A DNA stretch of 17,586 nt. Origin: UBA9647 sp049522195 (GTDB lineage Bacteria > Bacteroidota > Ignavibacteria > UBA10030). Shown one piece after another: positions 6,221 through 14,113 of this stretch; positions within the stretch are counted from its first letter, which is position 1, and every line of letters starts with the position of its first letter. A model generated the notes under the pieces. That model was given only the letters and a program-made list of their open reading frames with translations. It searched no databases and was not told the DNA's origin. Location of the stretch: positions 1 through 17,586 of the forward strand of contig JBEKOB010000083.1 of assembly GCA_049522195.1 (NCBI GenBank). Reading direction: 5' to 3'. The translations under genes and the position numbers were made by a program.

Positions 6221-8743
6221 ATGAACCAACTCCCCCCGGCTTTTTGGAGCATCTCCGTTGCCGAGATGTGCAAAAGACTTGACACCGCGATAGAAGGATT
6301 GGCCGGCGATGAAGCCAAACAGCGGCTCGATCGCTATGGCGCTAATCTCCTTAAACCCCGAAAGCGGTCGGATGCACTGACGCTCCTGCTCGGCCAATTC
6401 AAAAGTCCGATCATCCTTATCCTTTTCTTTGCAACGGGGTTGTCATTTTTCTTGAATGATCCCGTTGATGCCTTTATTATTCTTTCCATCGTACTCGTCA
6501 GCGGCTTGCTCGGGTTTTGGCAGGAACGCGGTGCATCGAACGCCGTGGAGAAACTGCTTTCCATCGTGCAGATCAAAGCGGCCGTCCTGCGTGACGGGAG
6601 CCCCATAGAAATTCCAGTTGAACAGATAGTGCCGGGCGATATCGTCGTCCTGAACGCAGGCGACGTTATTCCCGGTGACGCACTGGTTCAGGAATCCAAA
6701 GATCTTTTCGTTGATGAAGCAGTGCTCACGGGTGAGACGTTCCCTGTGGAGAAGATGGCGGCGGTGTTGCCTGCAGAGACACCGTTGGGTGAGCGGACAA
6801 ACGCGCTCTGGATGGGGACTCATGTGGTGAGTGGCAGCGCGACGGCGCTGGTTGTGCGCACCGGCAAGGAAACCGAGTTCGGCAAAGTGTCCGAGCGGCT
6901 AAAACTCAGGCCGCAGGAAACAGAATTTGAGCACGGCATACGGCGCTTCGGCTATTTCCTCATGGAAGTCACGCTCTTGCTGGTGGTCGCCATCTTTGCC
7001 ATCAACGTCTATTTGGCGCGGCCGGTGCTCGATTCATTTCTGTTCTCGCTGGCACTCGCTGTCGGCTTGACGCCACAACTGCTCCCGGCAATCATCAGCA
7101 TCAACCTTTCTCACGGGGCCAAACAGATGGCTCAAAACAAGGTCATTGTCAAACGGCTCGCTTCGATCGAAAACTTCGGCAGCATGAACGTGCTCTGCTC
7201 CGACAAAACCGGTACCCTGACCGAAGGAACCGTGCATGTACAATCCGCCCTTGATGTGGATGGCGCTCCAAGCGACAAGGTCCTTCTTCACGCTTATATC
7301 AATGCTTTCTATGAAACAGGTTTTACGAACCCGATTGATGAAGCCATCCGCGCTCATCAGCAATTTGATCTATCCGGTTATCAGAAGCAGGACGAAATCC
7401 CGTATGATTTTCTTCGAAAGCGATTGAGCATCCTGGTTTCGCATGAGGGTACACATCTGATGGTCACCAAAGGCGCGCTGATGGATGTGCTTGGAGTCTG
7501 CTCATCGGCAGAAACTGCAGGCGGAACCATCGTCGATATCGCCACGGTGCGGGACCGGATCCAGCAACACTTTGAAGAATTCAGTAATAAGGGATTTCGC
7601 ACACTGGGTGTTGCTTTCAAGAACATGGGATCAGAGTCGCGCATCAGCAAAGACCACGAAGCGGGCATGACGTTTTCAGGATTCCTCGTTCTTTTTGATC
7701 CGCCTAAGGCCAGGATTATCGAGACAATTACCAGTCTCAAAAACCTGGGCGTTACTCTCAAGGTCATTACCGGGGACAATCACCTCGTGGCTGCCAACGT
7801 CAGCGAGCAGATGGGCTTGTCGAATAGGCAAATTCTCACAGGACGAGAGCTCGGTCGATTGAGTGATGCAGCCTTGCTCAAACGTGTCTCGGAAGTAAAT
7901 ATCTTTGCCGAAATTGAACCCAATCAAAAAGAGCGCATCATCCTCGCTCTGCGAAAAGCCGGAAACGTTGTAGGGTACATGGGCGATGGCATTAATGATG
8001 CCTCGGCGCTTCACGCTGCCGATGTCGGCATTTCAGTTGACAGCGCAGTCGATGTTGCCAAGGACGCGGCGGATATCGTCTTGCTCGAAAAGGACCTGGG
8101 CGTGCTGGTGCAGGGTGTGCGCGAAGGGAGGGCGACCTTTGCCAACACGCTCAAGTATGTGTTCATGGCAACAAGCGCGAATTTCGGGAACATGTTCAGC
8201 ATGGCTGGAGTGTCCCTTGTGTTGCCGTTTCTCCCGCTTCTACCCAAGCAGATTTTGCTTACCAACATGCTCACCGATTTTCCAGAGATGACGATCGCTA
8301 CCGACAGTGTCGATAACGAAATGGTCGATTATCCGCGACGATGGAACATTAAGGTCATCCGCCAATTTATGATTACATTTGGTATTGTGAGCTCGGTGTT
8401 TGATTTTCTCACCTTCGGTGCACTTCTGCTCCTCCTGCATGCTACGCAGGTTCAATTCCGAACCGGCTGGTTTCTGGAATCCGTTGTCTCTGCTTCCCTG
8501 ATTGTGCTCGTTATTCGGAGTCGGAAACCATTCTACAAGAGTCGACCGGGGAAGTATCTGTTAAGGACAACTCTGTCAATCGTTGCCGTGACGTTGGCTT
8601 TACCCTTCACTCCGCTTGCTGAGGTTTTTGGGTTCAGCCCGCTGCCAATTCCGTTCCTTTTATTCATCGGGATCATCGTCTTGTTATACATTATCACCGC
8701 AGAAGTAGCAAAAAGGGTTTTCTACAAAAAGGTGAAAGTCTGA
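6221..8743 (+). CDS. mgtA: magnesium-translocating P-type ATPase (MgtA/MgtB type)
   Basis: An 840-residue inner-membrane P-type ATPase of the P-IIIB (Mg2+ import) group. The order of domains is canonical: cytosolic N-terminus, TM1-2 (about 62-100), actuator domain with PGD (138-140) and LTGET (169-173), TM3-4 (about 243-295), phosphorylation motif CSDKTGTLT with Asp328, TGDN (518-521), hinge GDGINDA (588-594), then TM5-10 to the C-terminus. TM4 carries LTPQLLP (283-289), close to the TPEMLP of MgtA and unlike the PEGL of Ca2+ pumps. It is somewhat shorter than E. coli MgtA (about 900 residues), mainly at the N-terminus. The ATG at 6221 follows GAGGAACAGAGG. No magnesium riboswitch or MgtL-like leader was seen. 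The outer-membrane barrel gene begins 63 bp downstream, so read-through is possible. Confidence 0.93.
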   Translation: MNQLPPAFWSISVAEMCKRLDTAIEGLAGDEAKQRLDRYGANLLKPRKRSDALTLLLGQFKSPIILILFFATGLSFFLNDPVDAFIILSIVLVSGLLGFWQERGASNAVEKLLSIVQIKAAVLRDGSPIEIPVEQIVPGDIVVLNAGDVIPGDALVQESKDLFVDEAVLTGETFPVEKMAAVLPAETPLGERTNALWMGTHVVSGSATALVVRTGKETEFGKVSERLKLRPQETEFEHGIRRFGYFLMEVTLLLVVAIFAINVYLARPVLDSFLFSLALAVGLTPQLLPAIISINLSHGAKQMAQNKVIVKRLASIENFGSMNVLCSDKTGTLTEGTVHVQSALDVDGAPSDKVLLHAYINAFYETGFTNPIDEAIRAHQQFDLSGYQKQDEIPYDFLRKRLSILVSHEGTHLMVTKGALMDVLGVCSSAETAGGTIVDIATVRDRIQQHFEEFSNKGFRTLGVAFKNMGSESRISKDHEAGMTFSGFLVLFDPPKARIIETITSLKNLGVTLKVITGDNHLVAANVSEQMGLSNRQILTGRELGRLSDAALLKRVSEVNIFAEIEPNQKERIILALRKAGNVVGYMGDGINDASALHAADVGISVDSAVDVAKDAADIVLLEKDLGVLVQGVREGRATFANTLKYVFMATSANFGNMFSMAGVSLVLPFLPLLPKQILLTNMLTDFPEMTIATDSVDNEMVDYPRRWNIKVIRQFMITFGIVSSVFDFLTFGALLLLLHATQVQFRTGWFLESVVSASLIVLVIRSRKPFYKSRPGKYLLRTTLSIVAVTLALPFTPLAEVFGFSPLPIPFLLFIGIIVLLYIITAEVAKRVFYKKVKV

Positions 8744-8755
8744 AAGGGGAGGTAC

Positions 8756-8803
8756 ATGAAGAAGCCACGGCAAATCTCTATGACACAAATCCAGGAAGAA
8801 TGA
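8756..8803 (+). CDS. 15-codon mini-ORF, in frame with the next gene
   Basis: ATG at 8756 follows one of the strongest ribosome binding sites in the window (AAAGGGGAGGT) and encodes MKKPRQISMTQIQEE before a TGA at 8801-8803. It is in the same frame as the outer-membrane protein that starts with GTG at 8807, only one codon after the TGA. It may be a leader peptide giving translational coupling, or the remains of the original N-terminus of the barrel gene cut off by a nonsense codon. The peptide is hydrophilic, unlike MgtR/MgtS-type small membrane proteins. Confidence 0.35.
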   Translation: MKKPRQISMTQIQEE

Positions 8804-8806
8804 ACA

Positions 8807-9955
8807 GTGGTACCGGTAATCAGACGGATGGGTTATTGTGCGCTCGTTCTTTGCGTCGTGCAGAATGCATGGTCGCAAACTGAAGAATTGCACGGCCAGG
8901 CCTCCGGATGGATTAGCGCGAACCACGAGACTTCGTCGAGCTTCCAGACAGGTCTCCGCTATATTCCGGATTTCTTGCTCAAGGACAAACTCAACGACCA
9001 ACTCGATCTTAATATGGAGCTTTCGCTCAACGCCTTCACGAGCGCACGATACGTCAGAAGCGAGCCTGCCTCGTACGAAACTCAGGTAAAGCCCTACCGC
9101 GGTTGGATCCGACTGTCGACGGATCGATTCGAAGCACGTGTTGGATTGCAGAAGATCAATTTCGGTTCCGCGACATTGCTTCGACCGCTCATGTGGTTCG
9201 ATCGCATTGACCCGCGTGATCCGCTCCAGCTGACGGACGGGGTCTATGCTGTACTCGGGCGATATTACTTTCAGAATAACGCAAACATCTGGCTGTGGGG
9301 CCTTTTCGGCAACAACGACACGAAGGGGTGGGAACTGGCACCAACGGAGAAGAAAACACTTGAATACGGTGGGAGGGCGCAATCGCCATTGTGGACTGGT
9401 GAAATCGGTCTCACGTATCATCACCGGCGGGCGGATTTGAATACCTTGATATCCATCCCAATTGTCACCACCACCCTCAACACACCAGAAGATCGATTTG
9501 GACTGGATGGAAAATGGGATATCGGTATCGGAATTTGGTTCGAAGGAGTGTTGATCCAGCAGGAAAATGACCTTCTTCGAATGAGATACCAGCGACAATG
9601 GACAGTAGGCGCCGATTATACATTCGCTGTAGGAAACGGTTTGAACGCCACGACTGAGTATTTCCGATCGGACAACACAAGTGCCCCCTTCGTTTCAGGC
9701 GAGGGTGCAGGTTTCTCTGCCTTGTCAGTCAATTATCCCATCGGCGTTGTCGATCAAGTATCAGCAATGTTCTACCGTGACTGGAAAAACGGAGAATGGT
9801 ATCGTCTGGTGAGCTGGCATAGGACGTACGACAACTGGATATTCTATCTCCTGGGCTTCTGGAACCCGGCGAACATCCAAATCTATCAGAATCAAGCTGG
9901 AGCAAATCCGTTTGCGGGGACCGGATTCCAGGTCATGGTCGTGTTCAATCACTAG
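8807..9955 (+). CDS. outer-membrane beta-barrel protein, porin/export-like
   Basis: A 382-residue exported protein. Residues 1-23 form a signal peptide (RR followed by GYCALVLCVV, probable cut after AWS). The rest alternates polar and aromatic residues in short strands, as in 14-18 strand barrels. A conserved-looking block contains GLQKINFG, then WFDRIDPRDPLQLTDG (about 125-142), which recalls DUF1302/alginate-export-like barrels where a Trp/Phe-Asp-Pro-Arg region lines the channel. That family assignment is tentative. The GTG start at 8807 supplies the basic n-region; an ATG at 8828 would leave the signal without positive charge. An AGGAAG ribosome binding site lies within the preceding mini-ORF. 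The gene heads a cluster with an ABC transporter and a LolA-like carrier, suggesting it receives or anchors their cargo at the outer membrane. Confidence 0.75.
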   Translation: MVPVIRRMGYCALVLCVVQNAWSQTEELHGQASGWISANHETSSSFQTGLRYIPDFLLKDKLNDQLDLNMELSLNAFTSARYVRSEPASYETQVKPYRGWIRLSTDRFEARVGLQKINFGSATLLRPLMWFDRIDPRDPLQLTDGVYAVLGRYYFQNNANIWLWGLFGNNDTKGWELAPTEKKTLEYGGRAQSPLWTGEIGLTYHHRRADLNTLISIPIVTTTLNTPEDRFGLDGKWDIGIGIWFEGVLIQQENDLLRMRYQRQWTVGADYTFAVGNGLNATTEYFRSDNTSAPFVSGEGAGFSALSVNYPIGVVDQVSAMFYRDWKNGEWYRLVSWHRTYDNWIFYLLGFWNPANIQIYQNQAGANPFAGTGFQVMVVFNH

Positions 9956-10018
9956 CAGGTCAGGCCCGATATCTATTGGAGCCCTTGAATACAATCTGAA
10001 TCATAAGCGGAAGGACAC

Positions 10019-10729
10019 ATGCCGAACGCAGCGTTAATAAAAACCGAAAATCTGGACAAAACCTATTCGCTTGGCCTTACCATCCTGAAGGCACTGGACT
10101 GTATCAATTTATCCGTGATGCGAGGGGAGTTTCTTGGGCTCGTCGGCCCGAGCGGTTCGGGTAAAACGACATTGCTCAATATTATCGGCTCTCTTGACGC
10201 TCCAACCAAGGGAAGCGCCGAAGTGTTGGGGCGCAAGATAGAGTCTCTATCTCACAAAGAGGCCGCAAGCCTGCGGAACATCCACATCGGCTTCATTTTT
10301 CAGACGTTCAATCTCCTGCCGGTCTACACGGTGTACGAGAACGTTGAGTTTCCTTTACTGCTGCAGGGGATTGAGACTTCCCGTCGCAAGCAACTCGTCG
10401 GGCAGGCGCTGGAATGGGTTGGTCTGGCGGATCGGGCTGACTCGAAACCGGCACAACTTTCGGGCGGACAAAGTCAGCGGGTTGCGATTGCGAGGGCGAT
10501 CGTCAAGCAGCCGGAAATTGTGCTCGCGGATGAACCCACGGCCAATCTCGACGCGGCGAACTCTCACCACATCATGAAAACGATGGTGCAACTGAATGAA
10601 GAGCTCAAAACAACGTTTGTCTTTGCCACTCACGACGAGAAAGTTATCGGGTACCTGAGGCGCAAAATTACGCTTGTCGATGGGAGAATCTCCAAAGATG
10701 AAAACTTTGACAAGAGCATGCCCGGGTGA
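10019..10729 (+). CDS. ABC transporter ATPase, LolD/MacB type
   Basis: A 236-residue nucleotide-binding subunit with all motifs: Walker A GPSGSGKTT (43-51), Q-loop FQTFNLLPVYTVYENV (94-109), signature LSGGQ (147-151), Walker B VLADEPT (168-174), D-loop NLD, and H-loop His205 (ATHD). The PVYTVYENVEFPL stretch and short length are typical of the LolD/MacB/FtsE branch, which powers FtsX-fold permeases by mechanotransmission rather than classical transport. The ATG at 10019 follows GGAAGGA. It starts 63 bp after the barrel gene, and the first permease starts 8 bp after its stop, so it is surely co-transcribed and partners both permeases. Confidence 0.93.
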   Translation: MPNAALIKTENLDKTYSLGLTILKALDCINLSVMRGEFLGLVGPSGSGKTTLLNIIGSLDAPTKGSAEVLGRKIESLSHKEAASLRNIHIGFIFQTFNLLPVYTVYENVEFPLLLQGIETSRRKQLVGQALEWVGLADRADSKPAQLSGGQSQRVAIARAIVKQPEIVLADEPTANLDAANSHHIMKTMVQLNEELKTTFVFATHDEKVIGYLRRKITLVDGRISKDENFDKSMPG

Positions 10730-10737
10730 GGTGAACC

Positions 10738-11910
10738 ATGCTGATCATTAAACTTGCTCTCAGGAATATTCTCAGTGCCGGGCTCCGAACCTGGCTTAAT
10801 GTCATAGCGCTCTCATTCTCGTTCGTAGCGATAATTCTGCTGCAGGGTTTCTATGACGGTTTGAATGATCAGGTGGAGCGCGCGACAATCGATGCTCTCT
10901 ACGGTGGCGGTCAGTACTGGCAGAAGGCGTACGATCCATATGATCCGTTCTCACTGGAAGACGCACACGCACCGGTTCCGAGCCAACTTCAGGGGCTCAT
11001 TGGAGACAAAACGGCGACACCGATTCTCGTTCGTACGGCTACAATCTATCCGCAAGGGCGATTCCGCTCAATCCTCCTCAAAGGGATCGATCCTGATCAG
11101 AGAATGCTCACAATCCCTTCCTCCGTGCTGCGGACCGACGAAGACGCTATTCCTGCTCTGATCGGGAGCCGAATGGCGAAGAATGTCGGACTGAAAAAAG
11201 GAGATGTGGTGACGGTGCAGTGGAGAGACGTTCACGGCACGTTCGACGCACGGGATGTGAAGATTGTGGAAGTCTTCAGAACCTCCGTGCAGGATATTGA
11301 TAATGAACAAATTTGGATTCCCCTGGAACGCCTGCAGCAATTGACCCGCCTGGCAAACGAGGCGACGATCATTGTCTTGAAAAAGGATGCCGCACCCATC
11401 AACGATGTACCCGGATGGGAATTCAAAAATCTCGGCTTTCTGCTGCGGGACCTCCACTCGCTTGTCAAAATGAAAAGTATTCAGGGGAGCATCATGTACC
11501 TTCTCCTTCTGTTTCTCGCGATGCTCGCAATCTTCGACACACAGGTTCTCTCAATCTGGCGGCGGAAGAAAGAGATGGGAACACTGATGGCCCTTGGAAT
11601 GACACGCACAAAAGTAATTGAGTTGTTTACGCTGGAAGGGGCCTTCCACGGTGTCCTCGGAGCTGTGGTGGCAGCGATCTACGGGATTCCTCTGCTCGCG
11701 TACATGGCGAACAAAGGCCTCGAGCTCCCGACAGCAACGGATAGTTATGGATTTGCCATAGGCGAGAAGCTTTTTCCGACCTATACTCCCGCACTGGTTC
11801 TTGGCACGACTCTTTTAGTATGCGTTGTGACGACGATCGTCAGCTTTCTGCCGACGAGGAAGATCGCGGACCTTAAACCAACAGATGCACTCAGGGGGAA
11901 GCTCTCATGA
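10738..11910 (+). CDS. FtsX/LolCE-type ABC permease 1
   Basis: A 390-residue inner-membrane permease with the four-TM FtsX/MacB plan: TM1 about 18-38, a large periplasmic domain (about 40-248), then TM2 (251-273), TM3 (302-323) and TM4 (350-371). The cytoplasmic loop RKKEMGTLMALGMTR (276-290) and the terminal PTDALRG box (381-387) are hallmarks of the family and mark the ATPase-coupling face. The periplasmic domain includes KKGDVVTV and ends near the membrane with a LolE/C-like arrangement. The GAGGTG ribosome binding site precedes the ATG, 8 bp after the ATPase stop. Its stop overlaps the start of permease 2 (ATGA). The two permeases differ, suggesting a heterodimer as in LolC/LolE. Confidence 0.9.
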   Translation: MLIIKLALRNILSAGLRTWLNVIALSFSFVAIILLQGFYDGLNDQVERATIDALYGGGQYWQKAYDPYDPFSLEDAHAPVPSQLQGLIGDKTATPILVRTATIYPQGRFRSILLKGIDPDQRMLTIPSSVLRTDEDAIPALIGSRMAKNVGLKKGDVVTVQWRDVHGTFDARDVKIVEVFRTSVQDIDNEQIWIPLERLQQLTRLANEATIIVLKKDAAPINDVPGWEFKNLGFLLRDLHSLVKMKSIQGSIMYLLLLFLAMLAIFDTQVLSIWRRKKEMGTLMALGMTRTKVIELFTLEGAFHGVLGAVVAAIYGIPLLAYMANKGLELPTATDSYGFAIGEKLFPTYTPALVLGTTLLVCVVTTIVSFLPTRKIADLKPTDALRGKLS

Positions 11911-13202
11911 TATCGTTCCTCCTCAAGGGTCTCTTGCGCGATCGTTCGCGGTCACTCTTTCCTCTTCTCACTGTTCTTGGAGGCGTCGTCCTGACTGTGT
12001 TCCTGAACGCCTGGTTGAATGGAGCGGTCTCATCGCTGATCCAATCGACCGCGAACTATAGCACCGGACATGTGCGCGTGATGACAAAGGCATACGCGAA
12101 AGAAGCCGATCAAATCCCGAACGATCTGGCGCTGCTGGGAATCGACACTCTTATGTCAGCACTGAGACACAATTATCCGGACCTGCTTTGGACTCCGCGC
12201 ATCAAATTCGGAGGGCTCCTTGATATTCCGGACGAGAAGGGTGAAACAAGGGCGCAGACTCCCGTCAGTGGACTTGCGGTTAATCTGCTCGCTGCGGACA
12301 GTCCTGAGAAAAACATTCTCAATATCCGAGAAGCCATCATAAGAGGACATGTGCCCCAAAAACACGGGGAAATACTCGTTGGCGAGGAACTCGCGCAGAA
12401 GCTCCGCATCCAGCCGGGCGATACCGCTACACTGATCAGTTCTACGATGTATGGAAGCATGAGCGTCACCAATTTTGTTGTTGCCGGTACGGTTCGATTT
12501 GGAATCGCAGCTATGGACAAAGGCTCGCTGATTGTAGACATCGCGGACGCCCAGCAGGCTTTGGATATGCAACGTGGGGCTGGAGAAATTCTGGGCTTCT
12601 TTGCAGACGATCTCTATCACGAAGATCGGGCAAACACGGTGACTGAAGATTTCAATTTCCGTCACAGGTTTACTTCAGGCGATACGTCAAAAAGTGAAGC
12701 CGTATTTGCCCCCATCATGGGAACGCTTCGCGCACAAAGCGGGCTGGATGACTATCTTGAATTAGTAGGTCAGTTCTCCACGATTATCATTGGAGTCTTT
12801 GTGGTCGCGATGTCCGTGGTTCTCTGGAACGCAGGGTTGACGGGAAGCCTGCGGCGATACGGAGAGATCGGCATTCGCCTGGCGATTGGAGAGGATAAGA
12901 GTCACATCTACTATTCATTGCTTGCCGAGTCGCTGATGATCGGATTCATTGGCTCCCTCCTCGGCACAGCGATTGGTCTTGCAGTTGCTTACTATGGCCA
13001 GGTGAAAGGACTGGATATCGGGTCAGTGTTGAAGGAAAGCACTGTGATGTTTCCCAACGTCATACGCGCTCAGATAACGCCATTCACCTATGTAGTAGGT
13101 TTTCTGCCCGGCCTAGTTGCCACATTTCTCGGCACGGCAATTTCCGGCATTGGCATTTACAGACGACAAACATCGGAATTGTTCAAGGAGCTTGAAGCAT
13201 GA
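11907..13202 (+). CDS. FtsX/LolCE-type ABC permease 2
   Basis: A 431-residue permease with TM1 at about 17-38, a periplasmic domain from about 40 to 285, and TM2 (289-312), TM3 (340-363), TM4 (394-417). The cytosolic motif RRYGEIGIRLAIGE (316-329) corresponds to the coupling motif in permease 1. TGHVRVMTKAY (53-63) resembles the GHVQI-like segment seen after TM1 in LolC/E-type proteins. A LVGEEL / QPGDTATL pair (158-176) follows the usual MacB periplasmic core. It overlaps both neighbours by ATGA junctions, indicating strict translational coupling with permease 1 and the LolA-like protein, and therefore a fixed stoichiometry. Confidence 0.9.
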   Translation: MISFLLKGLLRDRSRSLFPLLTVLGGVVLTVFLNAWLNGAVSSLIQSTANYSTGHVRVMTKAYAKEADQIPNDLALLGIDTLMSALRHNYPDLLWTPRIKFGGLLDIPDEKGETRAQTPVSGLAVNLLAADSPEKNILNIREAIIRGHVPQKHGEILVGEELAQKLRIQPGDTATLISSTMYGSMSVTNFVVAGTVRFGIAAMDKGSLIVDIADAQQALDMQRGAGEILGFFADDLYHEDRANTVTEDFNFRHRFTSGDTSKSEAVFAPIMGTLRAQSGLDDYLELVGQFSTIIIGVFVVAMSVVLWNAGLTGSLRRYGEIGIRLAIGEDKSHIYYSLLAESLMIGFIGSLLGTAIGLAVAYYGQVKGLDIGSVLKESTVMFPNVIRAQITPFTYVVGFLPGLVATFLGTAISGIGIYRRQTSELFKELEA

Positions 13203-13936
13203 TGCACAGATTCCCGCTGCTTCTCACGTTGTCCGCACTCTCGATCGGAATCCAGGGACCATCCGGAGATGAAATCCTTAAGAGAGTCGATCAAAACATG
13301 TTCTCGGAGAAGAAGATTCTCCTCTCACGCATGGTCATCCATGGACGTCGTGAAACCAGAACGGTGGAATCAAAATCTTGGCAGCGTGGCACAAATGAAT
13401 CGTATACAGAATTCCTGGCGCCGGCGCGTGAGAAGGGAACGAAGATGCTGAAGCTCAAGGACATGTTGTGGGAGTTTTCTCCCTCCACGGACCGGACGAT
13501 CATGATTTCCGGTCACATGCTCCGTCAATCCGTCATGGGCTCGGATCTTTCTTACGAGGACATGATGGAGGATCCACATCTGCCAAATTTATACTCTGCT
13601 ACAGTCGCGTCGTCGGAGGTGCTCAATGGCAGGGATTGTTGGGTCCTCGATCTGAAGGCGAAGAAGGAAGATATCGCGTATGATCACCGCCAGGCATGGG
13701 TGGACAAAGAGAGGTACGTGGTTCTTAGGGAGAATCTCTACGCGAAGAGCGGCAAGTTGTTAAAATCTGTCGATGTGCGAGAGGTCATGCACGTTCAGAG
13801 CCACTGGCTGGCAAAATCCGTGCTCTATAAAGATGTGCTGAAAGAAGGGGAGGGAACGGAATTCCATATCGACTCCGTGACACTTGATGCGGATATCCCT
13901 GACTACATCTTTTCGAAGGCGGCCTTGCGACGATAG
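13199..13936 (+). CDS. LolA-like outer membrane lipoprotein-sorting family protein
   Basis: A 245-residue periplasmic protein with a short signal peptide (about 1-20, FPLLLTLSALSIGI). The body has the sequence plan of the divergent LolA-like family (PF17131-type): an N-terminal EILKRVDQNM helix, FLAPAREKGTKMLK (72-85), MLWEFSPSTDRTI (89-101), GSDLSYEDM (114-122), CWVLDLKA and a C-terminal FHIDSVTLDADIP segment. Members are predicted to form an open beta half-barrel that holds acyl chains; in many bacteria they sit beside RND/MMPL transporters. Here the partner is an FtsX-type ABC transporter. The ATG at 13199 overlaps the permease stop. The likely role is to ferry a lipidic or lipoprotein cargo across the periplasm; the cargo is unknown. 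Confidence 0.85.
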   Translation: MMHRFPLLLTLSALSIGIQGPSGDEILKRVDQNMFSEKKILLSRMVIHGRRETRTVESKSWQRGTNESYTEFLAPAREKGTKMLKLKDMLWEFSPSTDRTIMISGHMLRQSVMGSDLSYEDMMEDPHLPNLYSATVASSEVLNGRDCWVLDLKAKKEDIAYDHRQAWVDKERYVVLRENLYAKSGKLLKSVDVREVMHVQSHWLAKSVLYKDVLKEGEGTEFHIDSVTLDADIPDYIFSKAALRR

Positions 13937-13954
13937 GGAGAAGAATTCTTCTCC
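13937..13954. repeat. 18-bp perfect palindrome right after the export operon
   Basis: The sequence GGAGAAG-AATT-CTTCTCC begins at the base after the stop codon of the LolA-like gene. As RNA it makes a 7-bp stem with an AATT loop. No T-run follows, so intrinsic termination is doubtful; a 3'-end stabilising hairpin or a factor-binding site is possible. Confidence 0.5.
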
Positions 13955-14054
13955 GGGTGAAGTCTGAAGTATTGTAAACGACCCACGATGATCAGCGTAC
14001 CAAATCTCGGCTTTTCTGAAAATCCCATCTGAAACTTGACAATGCAAATTTGTT

Positions 14055-14111
14055 GCGCGTGTCTGTAGAATTTGTCTCATTCGCTAAGGACAAATTCCCA
14101 GACAGGCGCGC
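14055..14111. repeat. 57-bp imperfect palindrome upstream of the RAYT
   Basis: Three pairs of matching arms are nested: GCGCG (14055-14059) with CGCGC (14107-14111), GTCTG (14061-14065) with CAGAC (14099-14103), and AATTTGTC (14069-14076) with GACAAATT (14089-14096), leaving a 12-nt loop. It ends 2 bp before the ATG of the transposase-like pseudogene. RAYT proteins act on REP palindromes, which often flank their genes; this is a candidate REP-type site. Confidence 0.7.
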
Positions 14112-14113
14112 AT

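Noticed and set aside
5937..6224. A 95-codon plus-strand frame leading into the ATPase, and a 98-codon minus-strand frame at 5848-6144
   Set aside because: Neither has a ribosome binding site or recognisable motif. The minus-strand one runs through the strong promoter at 5929-5957 and overlaps the small conserved gene in another frame.
8807..13936. Calling the ABC cluster MacAB drug efflux
   Set aside because: MacB fuses ATPase and permease and pairs with a MacA membrane-fusion protein and TolC. Here the ATPase is separate, there are two permeases, and a LolA-like protein is present instead.
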